Source: REEB95 sp035934995
GTDB lineage: Bacteria > Pseudomonadota > Alphaproteobacteria > ATCC43930 > CGMCC-115725
Reading direction: 5' to 3'
DNA: 64,000 bases
Assembly: GCA_035934995.1 (NCBI GenBank)
Contig: DASYXI010000040.1
Location: 1-64,000, forward strand
Shown: positions 7,457 through 17,709 of the stretch, piece after piece
Position numbering within the stretch: the first letter of the stretch is position 1
Layout of the letters: each line of letters opens with the position of its first letter
The notes under the pieces: generated by a model
Seen by the model: only the letters and a program-made list of their open reading frames with translations
What the model was told of the DNA's origin: nothing
The model's database searches: none
Program-made: the position numbers and the translations under genes

Positions 7457-9139
7457 TCAAGGCGCGGCGCGTTGCCCACGGCGGATCAGGTCGGCGGCGC
7501 GTTCGGCTAGAATCAAAGTGGGCAGGTTGGTATTGGCGCTTGGGATGCGTGGCATAATCGATGCGTCGACGACGCGCAGGCCTTGTATGCCATGGACCCG
7601 GCATTCGGCGTCGACGACGGCGCGCGGATCGTCCGCGTGGCCGATGGCGCAGGTGCCGACCGGGTGGAACATCGGTGCGGCGGCGGCGAGGATTTCCTCG
7701 GGCGCCAGCGCCGCATGGCGCTTGCCGTCGGCCACCATGCGGCCGGGCGCAATGGCGCGGCCGATCGCCAACTGCCGCAACGCGGCGGGTCCGTCGATGA
7801 TCGCCGAGGCGAGCAGGGCCTCTATGCTCCCGACGGCGCCGCGATGGTTGAAGCGGTGGAGCGGCGGATCTTTCGGCAACAGATAGAGCTCGCGATAGGT
7901 CTGCCGCACCGCCGGATCGATGAGAAGTTTTTCAGCAAACTGCCCGGCCGTGATCAGCCGCGCCGCGTCGCGTTCATCCGACAGCAGGCGGAACGAAATG
8001 CGCGGCTCGACGTCCGGGTCAGCGGCGGCGAGCTCGACGGCGCCGCGCGAGTGCGGCGCATACAAAGCCGCCGCGACGATTCCGACGCGGGCGCCGAACG
8101 CGCGCACGCTGACGCGTCCGATCGCGCACAACAACAGATCGCCGGCCGGGCAATCGGCGGTGCCGGAGGATAGCCGCAAGCCGGCCACGGCATAGTGACG
8201 GCCGCCGCGCGGCACGCCCGTGCCCGGATTGAGGGTGAGCGCGAAGTGAATGAACACGTGATTCTGGAGGTTCTGTCCGACGCCGGCGCGGTCCGCGATG
8301 GGCCGGATGCCGATCCGTGCGAGCGCGGCCGCCGGCCCGATGCCGGCGCGCAGCAACAGCGCCGGCGAATGGATGCCGCCCGCCGCCACGATCACCTCGC
8401 GCGCCGCGAGATTCCGCCGCGCGCCCTGTTGTTCGACCGCGACGCCGCCGACCCGCGTGCCGTCGACCGTCAGACCGACAACGCGCGTCTCGGCCAGGAT
8501 CGTCAGATTGCGCCGCTGCCGCACGGTCGCGGTCAGATAGCAGCGGGCGCTGCCGGCGCGTTCGCCGCCTTCGTGGTTGAGCGGCATGGCGAAAAATCCG
8601 TCGGCCGCCACCGCATTGATGTCGTCGTGAGATGGCAAGCCGCGCGCCGCCGCGGCGTACTCCATCGCGCGCGCAAATCCGGGCCACGCATCCCGGGCAA
8701 GATTCCGGATTCCGGGCGTCGTCGTCGCGGTGTCGATGCCGTTCCCGTCGACGCGATTGACGCGCTGAAAATACGGCGACAAGTCGGCCCAGCTCCAACC
8801 CGCCGCGCCGGCCTGCGCCCAAAAGTCATAGTCGCTCGGCAAGCCGCGCAGCGCCCACATGCCCATGACGCTCGAGCCGCCGCCCATGATGCGCGCTTGG
8901 GTGAACGGCCGCGGCGGCGTGCCTTCGACCGTGCTGGCTTCGAGCCCGGGCCAGAAATAGTCCCGGTTGAAATAGGCGCTCGGAAAGACGTCGCTGATGT
9001 CGGCGGGCACGGCGCCGGGCGGGATATCGGCGCCGGCCTCGATCAGCACCACGCGGCAGGCGGGATCTTCCGACAGGCGGGCGGCCAGAACCGCGCCAGC
9101 CGTGCCGCCGCCGACGATGATGAAATCCGCCCGCTCCAT
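7457..9139 (-). CDS. GMC family FAD-dependent oxidoreductase (choline/alcohol dehydrogenase-like)
   Basis: This is a 560-residue flavoprotein of the glucose-methanol-choline family. The FAD-binding GxGxxG is at the N-terminus ('DFIIVGGGTAGAVLAARLSE'), the GMC signature 1 region appears as 'IMGGGSSVMGMWALRG', and the catalytic His lies in 'FHPVGTCAIG'. The C-terminus is the usual 'NTNLPTLILAERAADLIR'. Such enzymes oxidise alcohols to aldehydes or ketones. I chose the ATG giving 'MERADFIIVGGG', since the preceding 15 residues are not part of the fold. The adjacent CMD-family gene may be in the same transcript (72-bp gap). The substrate is not predictable. Confidence 0.85.
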   Translation of the reverse strand: MERADFIIVGGGTAGAVLAARLSEDPACRVVLIEAGADIPPGAVPADISDVFPSAYFNRDYFWPGLEASTVEGTPPRPFTQARIMGGGSSVMGMWALRGLPSDYDFWAQAGAAGWSWADLSPYFQRVNRVDGNGIDTATTTPGIRNLARDAWPGFARAMEYAAAARGLPSHDDINAVAADGFFAMPLNHEGGERAGSARCYLTATVRQRRNLTILAETRVVGLTVDGTRVGGVAVEQQGARRNLAAREVIVAAGGIHSPALLLRAGIGPAAALARIGIRPIADRAGVGQNLQNHVFIHFALTLNPGTGVPRGGRHYAVAGLRLSSGTADCPAGDLLLCAIGRVSVRAFGARVGIVAAALYAPHSRGAVELAAADPDVEPRISFRLLSDERDAARLITAGQFAEKLLIDPAVRQTYRELYLLPKDPPLHRFNHRGAVGSIEALLASAIIDGPAALRQLAIGRAIAPGRMVADGKRHAALAPEEILAAAAPMFHPVGTCAIGHADDPRAVVDAECRVHGIQGLRVVDASIMPRIPSANTNLPTLILAERAADLIRRGQRAAP

Positions 9140-9213
9140 CGCGCCGCCGTCCTGTCGGGCGAGCTTACGCGCCGCCGATGCCACGCGCGCGATCCGGTAA
9201 CCCGCCGGGAAAC

Positions 9214-10685
<1,472 letters not shown>

Positions 10686-10689
<4 letters not shown>

Positions 10690-11684
10690 GGTGTCTGCGA
10701 CGCCGGCTTGGCCGGCGCGGCGGCCAGCGCCGGCACGACTTGCCGCAGCGCTGCCGAGACAACGGCCTCGGCGTCGAGCCGTTGGTGCGCTGCCGCGAGC
10801 CAGCTTTCCGCCGCGCCGCGCGCGGGCGCTGCTTCGATCGTGCCGACGGCGCCCGCAAGATCACCCTGGGCAAGTTCGGCACGTGCGGCGTCGACGGCGG
10901 CGATGGTCGGATCGGGCGGCGTCGTGCTGTCGCCGACGCGGCGCACGACCACCAAACTCGCGAGCTTCGCCCAGAAGCGCTTGGTCCACCCTTCGTTCGC
11001 CGGCGCCGCCGGCGTCGCCAGCAGCATCGCCGGCGCGGTCGCGGCATTGAATCGCGCCGCCAGTGCCGCGGTGCTCGGGATACCGGTCGCGGCCTGCGGC
11101 TCGAGCGCCAGCAGCTTCACGCCCAGGTCGTGCGGCGCCAGGGTCTCGGCGGCTTTAAGCTCGTCGGGAAACGGCCGCGAGGTCGCCAGCGCCGCCGATA
11201 GCTGGCTCAACGCCAGGAACAGCATGCGTTCGGGATTGTCGCTGGTATGCGCCAGACGATCCTGCAGCGCGGCGATGCGCGCCGCGTTGCCGTCGACCGC
11301 CGATTGCAGCTGTTGTGTCGCGGCGTCGAGGCGTTTGACGGTGTCGGTGAATTGGCTGATGTCGGGCGACGCCTGCCTCACTTGTTTTTCGAGCGCATCG
11401 AGCCGCACGAAAATCTGCGCGTTGGCGCTTTGCGCGTCGCGCAGCGCCTGCACCTCGGATTCGACCGTGGCCAGTTGGTTGGCGAAGATCTGATTTGCCG
11501 TATTGTCGACCGGCGTGCCCCAGGGCAGCACGTGCGCCAGCTCCGGCGCCCAATAAGGCGACGTGCCGGTCAGGCCGAGCACCAGCGCCAATGCGACGAC
11601 AAGCCCGGCGATCACTACGGCGCGCCGGCGCCGTCGGCGCGGCAGGTTGATGTCGGCGGCGTCGATCACCGGCGGTTCGTTCAC
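10686..11684 (-). CDS. Mitofilin (Mic60)-like inner-membrane protein
   Basis: The 332-residue product has a short proline- and arginine-rich cytoplasmic tail, one membrane segment ('AVVIAGLVVALALVLGLTG'), then a long Ala/Gln-rich helical region likely to form a coiled coil. The C-terminal helical part resembles the mitofilin signature. Alphaproteobacterial Mic60 homologues are usually encoded in this place, between hemD and hemY, and are linked to intracytoplasmic membrane shape. I chose the GTG at 11684 because it follows TGAGG at good spacing and sits 10 bp after the hemD stop; no nearer ATG is in frame. Sequence conservation in this family is low, so position supports the call as much as sequence does. 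Confidence 0.7.
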
Positions 11685-11694
11685 GGCGACAGCC

Positions 11695-12453
11695 TCATGC
11701 CCGTTCTTCCTTGTCCCCCGTATGGACCGTGTGCAACGCCCGGTCGAGCGCCGCCAGCAGCGCCGGTTCGTTCGGCGTCGCGGCCACCTCGATACGCCGC
11801 CACGCCAGCGGACCAAGCGCTGCCGCCACCGCCGGACTCAGCACGACCGCCGCGATCGATGCGGCACGGTCCTGTAGCCCGGCCGGGCGCGCGAGCGTAA
11901 CAAAGGTTTCGGCGGTGCGGGGAGAGAAAAAGATCGCCGCACCGACCGCGCCGGCCGCGATCGCGTCGCGCGACTCGGCGGTGAGGCGCGTGGCCGCGAC
12001 GGCTTCGTAAAGCCGCAGCCGGCGTACCGTAAATCCGGCGCGCGCCAGTTCGGCGGCGAGATCGCCGGCGACCGCGCTTGCCGCCGCATGGATCAGCGCG
12101 CCCGCCGCCGGATCGAGGCGGCGCGCCGCCAGCGTCGCCAGCGCGTGGACATCGCCGCCGGCGCTTTCGACACGGGCAAAGCCGGCCGTCTGGGCCGCCC
12201 GCGCGGTGGCGTCGCCGACGGCGAACGCCGGCAGGTCGCGACGCGGCGAAATGCGGGCAAAGGCGCGGACGCCGTTGGCGCTGGTGAACAGCGCGGCTTG
12301 CGCCGCCGGCAACGCCGCGGCCAGCGTGGCCTGTGCATCGCGCGCGAGTTCGATCGACAGCAGCGGCTCGAGCAGCGGTTCGATGCCGCGCGCCAGAAGG
12401 GCCGCCGTCAGGCCGGCGGCGTCCTCGCGCGGTCGGGTCACCAGCGCCTTCAT
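11695..12453 (-). CDS. hemD: Uroporphyrinogen-III synthase
   Basis: This 252-residue protein should close hydroxymethylbilane into uroporphyrinogen III, inverting ring D. The N-terminus 'MKALVTRPREDAAGLTAALL' and the later 'AIFFSPRTAETFV' are the conserved features of this otherwise variable family. Its ATG overlaps the hemC stop (ATGA), so the two consecutive steps of tetrapyrrole synthesis are translationally coupled. Length is normal for alphaproteobacterial HemD. Confidence 0.88.
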   Translation of the reverse strand: MKALVTRPREDAAGLTAALLARGIEPLLEPLLSIELARDAQATLAAALPAAQAALFTSANGVRAFARISPRRDLPAFAVGDATARAAQTAGFARVESAGGDVHALATLAARRLDPAAGALIHAAASAVAGDLAAELARAGFTVRRLRLYEAVAATRLTAESRDAIAAGAVGAAIFFSPRTAETFVTLARPAGLQDRAASIAAVVLSPAVAAALGPLAWRRIEVAATPNEPALLAALDRALHTVHTGDKEERA

Positions 12454-13376
12454 GCGAAAAAGTCTGGCCCGCTGCGCGCCTTGAGCTCGGCACCGGCGTC
12501 GTGGCCGAGCGCGGCCGCGTCCGCGGCGCCGCCGTCGCGTCGCATGCGGTGGAGCTTGCTGCCGTCCGGACTGACGATGGCGGCGTCGAGCGTCAGCCGC
12601 CCGCCCGCGACGGTCGCGAGCGCGGCAATCGGCGTGCGGCACGAACCGTCGAGCGCCGCCAGGAAGGCGCGTTCGGCCGCGGCGCAGGCCGCCGTCTCGG
12701 CGTGATCGAGCGGCGCCAGCAGGTCGCGCGCGCGCGTATCGTCATTCCGGATTTCCACCGCCAGAATGCCTTGCGCCGGCGCCGGCAACATTTCGTTCGG
12801 CGGCAGCATCGCGGTGATCTTGTCGGTAAGGCCCAGCCGCTTCAGGCCGGCGGCGGCGAGGATCGTCGCGTCGGCGTCGCCGGCCGCCAGCTTCGCGAGG
12901 CGCGTACCGACATTGCCGCGCAGCGGCACGATGTTGAGGTCGGGCCGCACGTGCAACGCCAGCGCCTTGCGGCGCAGCGACGCGGTGCCGAGCCGCGCGC
13001 CTTTGGCCAGCGCGGCGAGCGAATTGGCGCGCGGCGACAACAGCGCGTCGCGCGGATCCTCGCGCGGCAGGCACGCGGCGATAGCCAGTCCTCGCGGCAG
13101 CGTCGCCAGCATGTCCTTCATCGAATGGATGGCGACGTCGATGCGTCCATCGAACAGAGCTTCTTCGATCTCCTTGGTGAACAGGCCCTTGCCGCCTTCC
13201 TCGGCGAGCGGGCGTTCGCCCGCGCGGTCGCCGCTGGTGCGGATGGCGACGATGTCGATCGCGCCCGGCGCGGCCAGCGGCGCATGCGCCGCAGCCAGGC
13301 GGCGCTTGAGCTCGTCCGCCTGCACCAGCGCCAAAGGGCTGCCGCGCGTGCCGATGCGCAGAAGAGGCGGGGCCAT
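12450..13376 (-). CDS. hemC: Porphobilinogen deaminase (hydroxymethylbilane synthase)
   Basis: This 308-residue enzyme joins four porphobilinogen units into hydroxymethylbilane. It shows 'RIGTRGSPLALVQA' at the start, the catalytic Asp region 'DVAIHSMKDM', the Arg-rich substrate loop 'LGTASLRRKA', and the cofactor-holding Cys in 'LDGSCRTPIAAL'. It is the first gene of a hemC-hemD-mitofilin-hemY transcript and is divergent from tsaD, with 53 bp between the two starts. Promoters for both must sit in or near that short gap. Confidence 0.95.
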   Translation of the reverse strand: MAPPLLRIGTRGSPLALVQADELKRRLAAAHAPLAAPGAIDIVAIRTSGDRAGERPLAEEGGKGLFTKEIEEALFDGRIDVAIHSMKDMLATLPRGLAIAACLPREDPRDALLSPRANSLAALAKGARLGTASLRRKALALHVRPDLNIVPLRGNVGTRLAKLAAGDADATILAAAGLKRLGLTDKITAMLPPNEMLPAPAQGILAVEIRNDDTRARDLLAPLDHAETAACAAAERAFLAALDGSCRTPIAALATVAGGRLTLDAAIVSPDGSKLHRMRRDGGAADAAALGHDAGAELKARSGPDFFA

Positions 13377-13429
13377 ATCTTGTTCTTAGGCGGAAGGCCG
13401 CGGCAAGGGAAGATGCTAAGCTGCGCGCC

Positions 13430-14482
13430 ATGCTGATCCTGGGCATCGAAACCAGTTGCGACGAAACCGCGGCCGCGGTGGTCGAGGATACGGCGGCCAC
13501 CGACAAGCGCATCCGCGCGAGCCTCGTGCTGTCGCAGCTCGCCGAACACCGTCCCTACGGCGGCGTCGTGCCCGAGATCGCCGCGCGCGCGCATTTGGAC
13601 CATCTCGATGGTTTGATCGCCCGCGCACTGGCGGCCGCCGGCATTGGCCTGGGCGATCTCGGCGGCGTTGCCGCCACCGGCGGGCCCGGCCTCATCGGCG
13701 GCGTCATGGTCGGCGTCATGGAAGCAAAGGCGATTGCCTATGCGCGCGCCCTGCCGTTCGTCGCGGTCAACCATCTCGAAGGGCACGCGTTGTCGGCGCG
13801 GCTGACCGACGACGTGGCATTTCCTTATCTCCTGCTGCTGGTCTCGGGCGGGCATTGTCAGCTATTGGCGGTCGAAGGCGTCGGCCGTTATCGCCGTCTC
13901 GGCGCGACCATCGACGACGCCGCCGGCGAATGTTTCGACAAAGGCGCCAAGCTGCTCGGCCTCGGCTATCCCGGCGGTCCGGCAATCGAACGGGCGGCGC
14001 GCACCGGCGATGCGGCGCGGTTTCCGTTGCCGCGGCCGATGATCGGCCGGCCTGGATGCGACTTCTCATTCTCCGGCTTGAAGACCGCGCTGGCCGAAAC
14101 GGTGCGCCGCGTCGGGTCGCTCGACGATCGCGCGCGCGCTGATCTGGCAGCTGCCTTGCAGGGAGCGATTGTCGATTGTCTGCTCGATCGCACGGCACAG
14201 GCGGCGGCCCGGTTCAACGCGCAGCACGGTCGCGGCCATGCGCTGGTAGCGGCCGGCGGCGTCGCCGCCAACGCCGCGTTGCGGCCGCGCCTGACTCAGC
14301 TTGCCACGGAATTGAACTTCCGCTTCGTCGCGCCGCCGCCGGCGCTGTGCACCGACAATGCGGCGATGATCGGCTGGGCGGGCATCGAGCGCCTCAAGCT
14401 CGGGCTCGCCGATGCGCTCGACTTCGCACCGCGACCGCGCTGGCCGCTCGACCCGGCGGCGGCGTCCGCGCGCCTACGTTGA
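13430..14482 (+). CDS. tsaD: tRNA t6A37 threonylcarbamoyltransferase subunit TsaD
   Basis: This 350-residue protein is the ASKHA-fold transferase that puts threonylcarbamoyl on A37 of ANN-reading tRNAs. It starts 'MLILGIETSCDETAAAVVED', has the metal-binding 'NHLEGHALS' and the nucleotide-binding 'LVSGGHCQL' and 'VAAGGVAANAALR' segments, all as in the family. Its partner TsaE is encoded at 50250 in this same window. It diverges from hemC. Length and ends are normal. Confidence 0.95.
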   Translation: MLILGIETSCDETAAAVVEDTAATDKRIRASLVLSQLAEHRPYGGVVPEIAARAHLDHLDGLIARALAAAGIGLGDLGGVAATGGPGLIGGVMVGVMEAKAIAYARALPFVAVNHLEGHALSARLTDDVAFPYLLLLVSGGHCQLLAVEGVGRYRRLGATIDDAAGECFDKGAKLLGLGYPGGPAIERAARTGDAARFPLPRPMIGRPGCDFSFSGLKTALAETVRRVGSLDDRARADLAAALQGAIVDCLLDRTAQAAARFNAQHGRGHALVAAGGVAANAALRPRLTQLATELNFRFVAPPPALCTDNAAMIGWAGIERLKLGLADALDFAPRPRWPLDPAAASARLR

Positions 14483-14563
14483 ACCCCGTCCGGCGCCGCC
14501 CTAGGATCGGCGCTGCCGACTGCCTCAATGGCCGGCCAAGAGCATTCCGGGAGGAAAAATATC

Positions 14564-15334
14564 ATGTATTTCCGTGGGTTAATTGCCGCGCTCGCCGGCG
14601 CGGCGTTGCTGGCTGGCACCGCCCAAGCGCAGGCGCCGGCTCCCGCATTCCTTTATAAGATGCCGCAACTCGCGCCCGCTCATTCCGCGAAAATTCATGT
14701 CCGCGTCGACGCGATGAAGTACGACCACATGATTTCGAGCGAATACGCGTTCTGCACGGCGGACGGACACGGCGGCGCCACCGCCGCGGCCAACAAGAAT
14801 CCGAGCATTTCGTGGTCGAAGGGCCCGAACGGCACGAAGTCCTACGCCGTCATCGTTTACGACACCGATTCGCCGGCCGAGCACCGCGAGCTGATGAACC
14901 AAAAAGGCGCGATGCTGACGAAAGCCGTCAAGCGCAAGATCTTCTTCCACATGGTGCTGGTCGACATTCCGGCCAACGTGATGACGGTTCCCGAAGGCGC
15001 GGCCTCGAACGAGCGGCTGCTGCACGGCAAGCCGGCGTCGGCCATCAAGGTCGGCGTGCCCGTCGCCAACAGCTACACCCCGGCCTTCGCTGCGAACGAT
15101 GCGATGAAGGGCACGTATTACGGCTATGACGGGCCATGCTCGCCGTGGAACGACGAGAACACCCATCACTATCACTTCACCGTCTACGCGTTGAGCGTGC
15201 CGTCGCTCGGTCTTAGCGGCGACGTCAGCGCCGAGGCCGCGGTCGCGGCGATGAAGGGCAAGGTGTTGGCGCAGGGTCAGTTTCTCGGCGTCTATTCGAC
15301 CAACCCCGCCGTCATGGCCAAGTTGAAGAAATAG
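14564..15334 (+). CDS. Secreted YbhB/YbcL-type phosphatidylethanolamine-binding (PEBP) protein
   Basis: A 256-residue protein begins with a clear signal peptide ('MYFRGLIAALAGAALLAGTA', cleaved after AQA) and continues into a PEBP-like fold. Visible parts are 'YAFCTADGHGGATAAANKNP', 'SYAVIVYDTDSP', 'FHMVLVDIP' and 'YYGYDGPCSPWNDENTHHY', which correspond to the conserved DPDxP-like and GPxPP-H segments. Bacterial members bind small anionic ligands but have no settled role. The ATG follows a strong GGGAGG site; an in-frame upstream ATG at 14528 lacks one. It is followed 23 bp on by another secreted protein, and the two separate tsaD from gpsA. Confidence 0.8.
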   Translation: MYFRGLIAALAGAALLAGTAQAQAPAPAFLYKMPQLAPAHSAKIHVRVDAMKYDHMISSEYAFCTADGHGGATAAANKNPSISWSKGPNGTKSYAVIVYDTDSPAEHRELMNQKGAMLTKAVKRKIFFHMVLVDIPANVMTVPEGAASNERLLHGKPASAIKVGVPVANSYTPAFAANDAMKGTYYGYDGPCSPWNDENTHHYHFTVYALSVPSLGLSGDVSAEAAVAAMKGKVLAQGQFLGVYSTNPAVMAKLKK

Positions 15335-15357
15335 CGGAACCCGGGGAGGGACAAACG

Positions 15358-15858
15358 ATAAAAGCCCGTTTGCTGGTTGCCGCGTTTGCGGGCGCGGCGT
15401 TGTTCGCTGGGGTCGCGGCGGCGCAACAGGCGTCGCCGCCCGCAGCGCCGCCGCCTTATGGCCCGCCGATCACGTTGGCGCAGGCGAAAAAGGTCATGGC
15501 CGCCGCCGAAGCAGAGGCGAAGAAATCGCCGTTCCCGGTGGCGATCTATATCGTCGAGCCGAGCGGCGAGATGGTGATGATGGAGCGCATGGACAACACG
15601 CAATATGGCTCGGTCACGCTCGCGCAGAAGAAAGCCGAGGCTTCGGCAATGTTCAAGCGACCGTCGCAGGTCTTCCAGGACCATGTTCAAGCCAATGTCT
15701 ACCTGCTCACGCTTGGTGCACCGACGGTCGTCGGTGGCGGCTTGCCGATCGAGGTCGGTGGCAAGATCATCGGCGCCATCGGCGTCAGCGGATCGCCGGG
15801 TTCCGCCCAGGACGAAGCCGTTGCCAAGGCTGGTGTCGAGGCTCTTGGCAAGAAATAG
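15358..15858 (+). CDS. Secreted GlcG/HbpS-family (heme-binding-like) protein with apparent ATA start
   Basis: The body 'LAQAKKVMAAAEAEAKK', 'VAIYIVEPSGEMVMMERMDN' and 'GGLPIEVGGKIIGAIGVSG' is typical of the GlcG/HbpS family. The start is odd: a GGGGAGGG ribosome site lies 7 nt before ATA, and reading from there gives a perfect signal peptide (n-region Lys-Ala-Arg, then 'LLVAAFAGAALFAGVAAA'). The next usable codon is TTG at 15370, which has no ribosome site at proper distance and removes the positive n-region. Either ATA is used, TTG is used weakly, or the start codon has mutated. With ATA the protein is 166 residues. Confidence 0.72.
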   Translation: MKARLLVAAFAGAALFAGVAAAQQASPPAAPPPYGPPITLAQAKKVMAAAEAEAKKSPFPVAIYIVEPSGEMVMMERMDNTQYGSVTLAQKKAEASAMFKRPSQVFQDHVQANVYLLTLGAPTVVGGGLPIEVGGKIIGAIGVSGSPGSAQDEAVAKAGVEALGKK

Positions 15859-15931
15859 CCGCGCGCCCTTGATCGGATAACGCCTTCCGTGCTTCATCGC
15901 TCGCGGTGAGGCGCGGGAGGCGTAACTTTTC

Positions 15932-16936
15932 ATGCAGACCTTCGGCATCATCGGCGGCGGCGCGTGGGGCACCGCGTTGGCGCAAGTCCTGCGCCGCGCC
16001 GGCCGCGACGTCGTCCTGTGGGCGCGCGAAGCCGAGGTCGTGACGGCGATTTCGACCGCCGCCGAAAACCCGATTTTCCTGCCCGGCATCAAGCTGGAAC
16101 GCGGCATCCGCGCGACCAGCGAGCTCGCCGCGGCGGCGCAGGCCGATGCCGTCTTGCTGACGACGCCGGCGCAGCACCTGCGCGCAATCGCAACGCAGCT
16201 CGCGCCGCATTTGCCCAAAGATGTGCCATTGGTGCTGTGCGCCAAGGGCATCGAGGAAAAAACCGGCGCGTTGATGAGCGAAGTCGCCGCCGCGGCCGTG
16301 CCCAGTGCACCGCTTGCCGTTCTGTCGGGTCCGACCTTCGCGCGGGAAGTGGCGGCCGGCCTGCCGACGGCGGTGACGCTGGCCGCCACCGACGCGGCCC
16401 TCGGCACCAAGCTGGTGACGGCGCTGGGCGGGCGGAGTTTCCGGCCCTATCTCTCCGCCGACCCGGTCGGCGCGCAGGTCGGCGGCGCGGTCAAGAACGT
16501 GCTGGCAATCGCTTGCGGTGTCGTCATGGGCAAGAAGTTCGGCGATAACGCGCGTGCCGCGTTGATCACGCGCGGCCTTGCCGAGATGGTTCGCCTGGCG
16601 GTCGCCAAGGGGGGCAAGGCCGAGACGCTGATGGGCCTGTCGGGTCTCGGCGATCTGACGTTGACCTGCACCGGCCTGCAATCGCGCAACCTGTCGCTTG
16701 GGCTGGCGCTCGGCGAAGGCCAAACGCTGGCGTCGATCCTTGGCGCGCGCCGGTCGATCGCGGAAGGCGTCACCTCGTCAGCCGCTTGCGTTGCGCTGGC
16801 GCGCAAGCTCGGCATGGAGATGCCCATTGTGCAAGCCGTGGACGCGATCCTGCACCACGGCGCCGCGATCGATCGCGAGATCGAAGGCCTGTTGGCACGG
16901 CCATTCAAGGCCGAGCTGGCCCCGGGGCGGGGTTGA
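15932..16936 (+). CDS. gpsA: NAD(P)-dependent glycerol-3-phosphate dehydrogenase
   Basis: This 334-residue enzyme makes sn-glycerol 3-phosphate for phospholipids. It has the N-terminal Rossmann motif 'GIIGGGAWGTALAQVLRRAG', 'ENPIFLPGIKL', 'VLSGPTFAREVAAGLPTAVT' and the catalytic-Lys helix 'GGAVKNVLAIACG', all in family order. The ATG at 15932 lies behind GGGAGG. Its stop codon overlaps the start of the amidotransferase gene by one base. Confidence 0.95.
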   Translation: MQTFGIIGGGAWGTALAQVLRRAGRDVVLWAREAEVVTAISTAAENPIFLPGIKLERGIRATSELAAAAQADAVLLTTPAQHLRAIATQLAPHLPKDVPLVLCAKGIEEKTGALMSEVAAAAVPSAPLAVLSGPTFAREVAAGLPTAVTLAATDAALGTKLVTALGGRSFRPYLSADPVGAQVGGAVKNVLAIACGVVMGKKFGDNARAALITRGLAEMVRLAVAKGGKAETLMGLSGLGDLTLTCTGLQSRNLSLGLALGEGQTLASILGARRSIAEGVTSSAACVALARKLGMEMPIVQAVDAILHHGAAIDREIEGLLARPFKAELAPGRG

Positions 16937-17640
16937 TGCCGACGGCCATCGCCATCCGCCACGTCGCGTTCGAGGATCTCGACGCCTTCGGCCCGGCGCT
17001 GGTGGCGCGTGGATATAAGGCAAGCTATCGCGACGCGCCGGTCGACGACTTTAACGCCGGCGATATTGCCGATTGCGACCTCCTTGTCGTCCTGGGCGGG
17101 CCGATCGGCGTCTATGAGGAGGATCGTTATCCGTTCCTCAAATCGGAAATCGCGCTGATCGAAAAGCGTCTCAAGGCCGGTAAACCGGTACTGGGCATCT
17201 GCCTCGGCGCACAGCTCATGGCGCGCGCACTCGGTGCCAAGGTCTATGCCGCCGGCTTCAAGGAGATCGGCTGGGCCGGCATCAGCTTGAGCGCTGGCGG
17301 CCGCGCTTCGCCCTTGGCGAAACTCGCGTCGGGGATGCGCGTACTGCATTGGCACGGCGATACGTTCGATTTGCCGTCCGGCGCGACGCATCTCGCATCG
17401 ACGCCGCGCACGCCCAACCAGGCCTTCGCCGTCGGCCGTCACGGGCTCGCGCTCCAGTTCCATCTCGAGGTCAGCGCGACCGGGCTGGAGCGTTGGCTGG
17501 TCGGTCACGCGGTCGAGATCGGCGCCACGCCGCGGGTCACCGTGCCGCGGCTGCGCACCGACGCCGGCAAGTTCGCCGCCGAGCTCGCGCCGCACGGCCG
17601 CGCCGTGCTCGAAAGCTGGCTCGATGGCCTGAAGGGATGA
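16936..17640 (+). CDS. Class I glutamine amidotransferase-like protein
   Basis: This 234-residue protein has a complete class I triad: the nucleophile elbow 'LGICLGAQLMA', His in 'LQFHLEV', and Glu two residues later. It matches the stand-alone GATase group annotated as GMP-synthase-like glutamine amidotransferase domain proteins, whose partners and substrates are mostly unknown. The start overlaps the gpsA stop (TGATG), so I used that ATG rather than the further-open frame inside gpsA. Coupling to gpsA does not by itself suggest a role. Confidence 0.82.
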   Translation: MPTAIAIRHVAFEDLDAFGPALVARGYKASYRDAPVDDFNAGDIADCDLLVVLGGPIGVYEEDRYPFLKSEIALIEKRLKAGKPVLGICLGAQLMARALGAKVYAAGFKEIGWAGISLSAGGRASPLAKLASGMRVLHWHGDTFDLPSGATHLASTPRTPNQAFAVGRHGLALQFHLEVSATGLERWLVGHAVEIGATPRVTVPRLRTDAGKFAAELAPHGRAVLESWLDGLKG

Positions 17641-17709
17641 AGCGGCGGATCATCGGCGCCTCGGCCCACGGCTAGCGCGGCCGCGCGCGCGAGAGTAGAT
17701 TCCGGTCCG

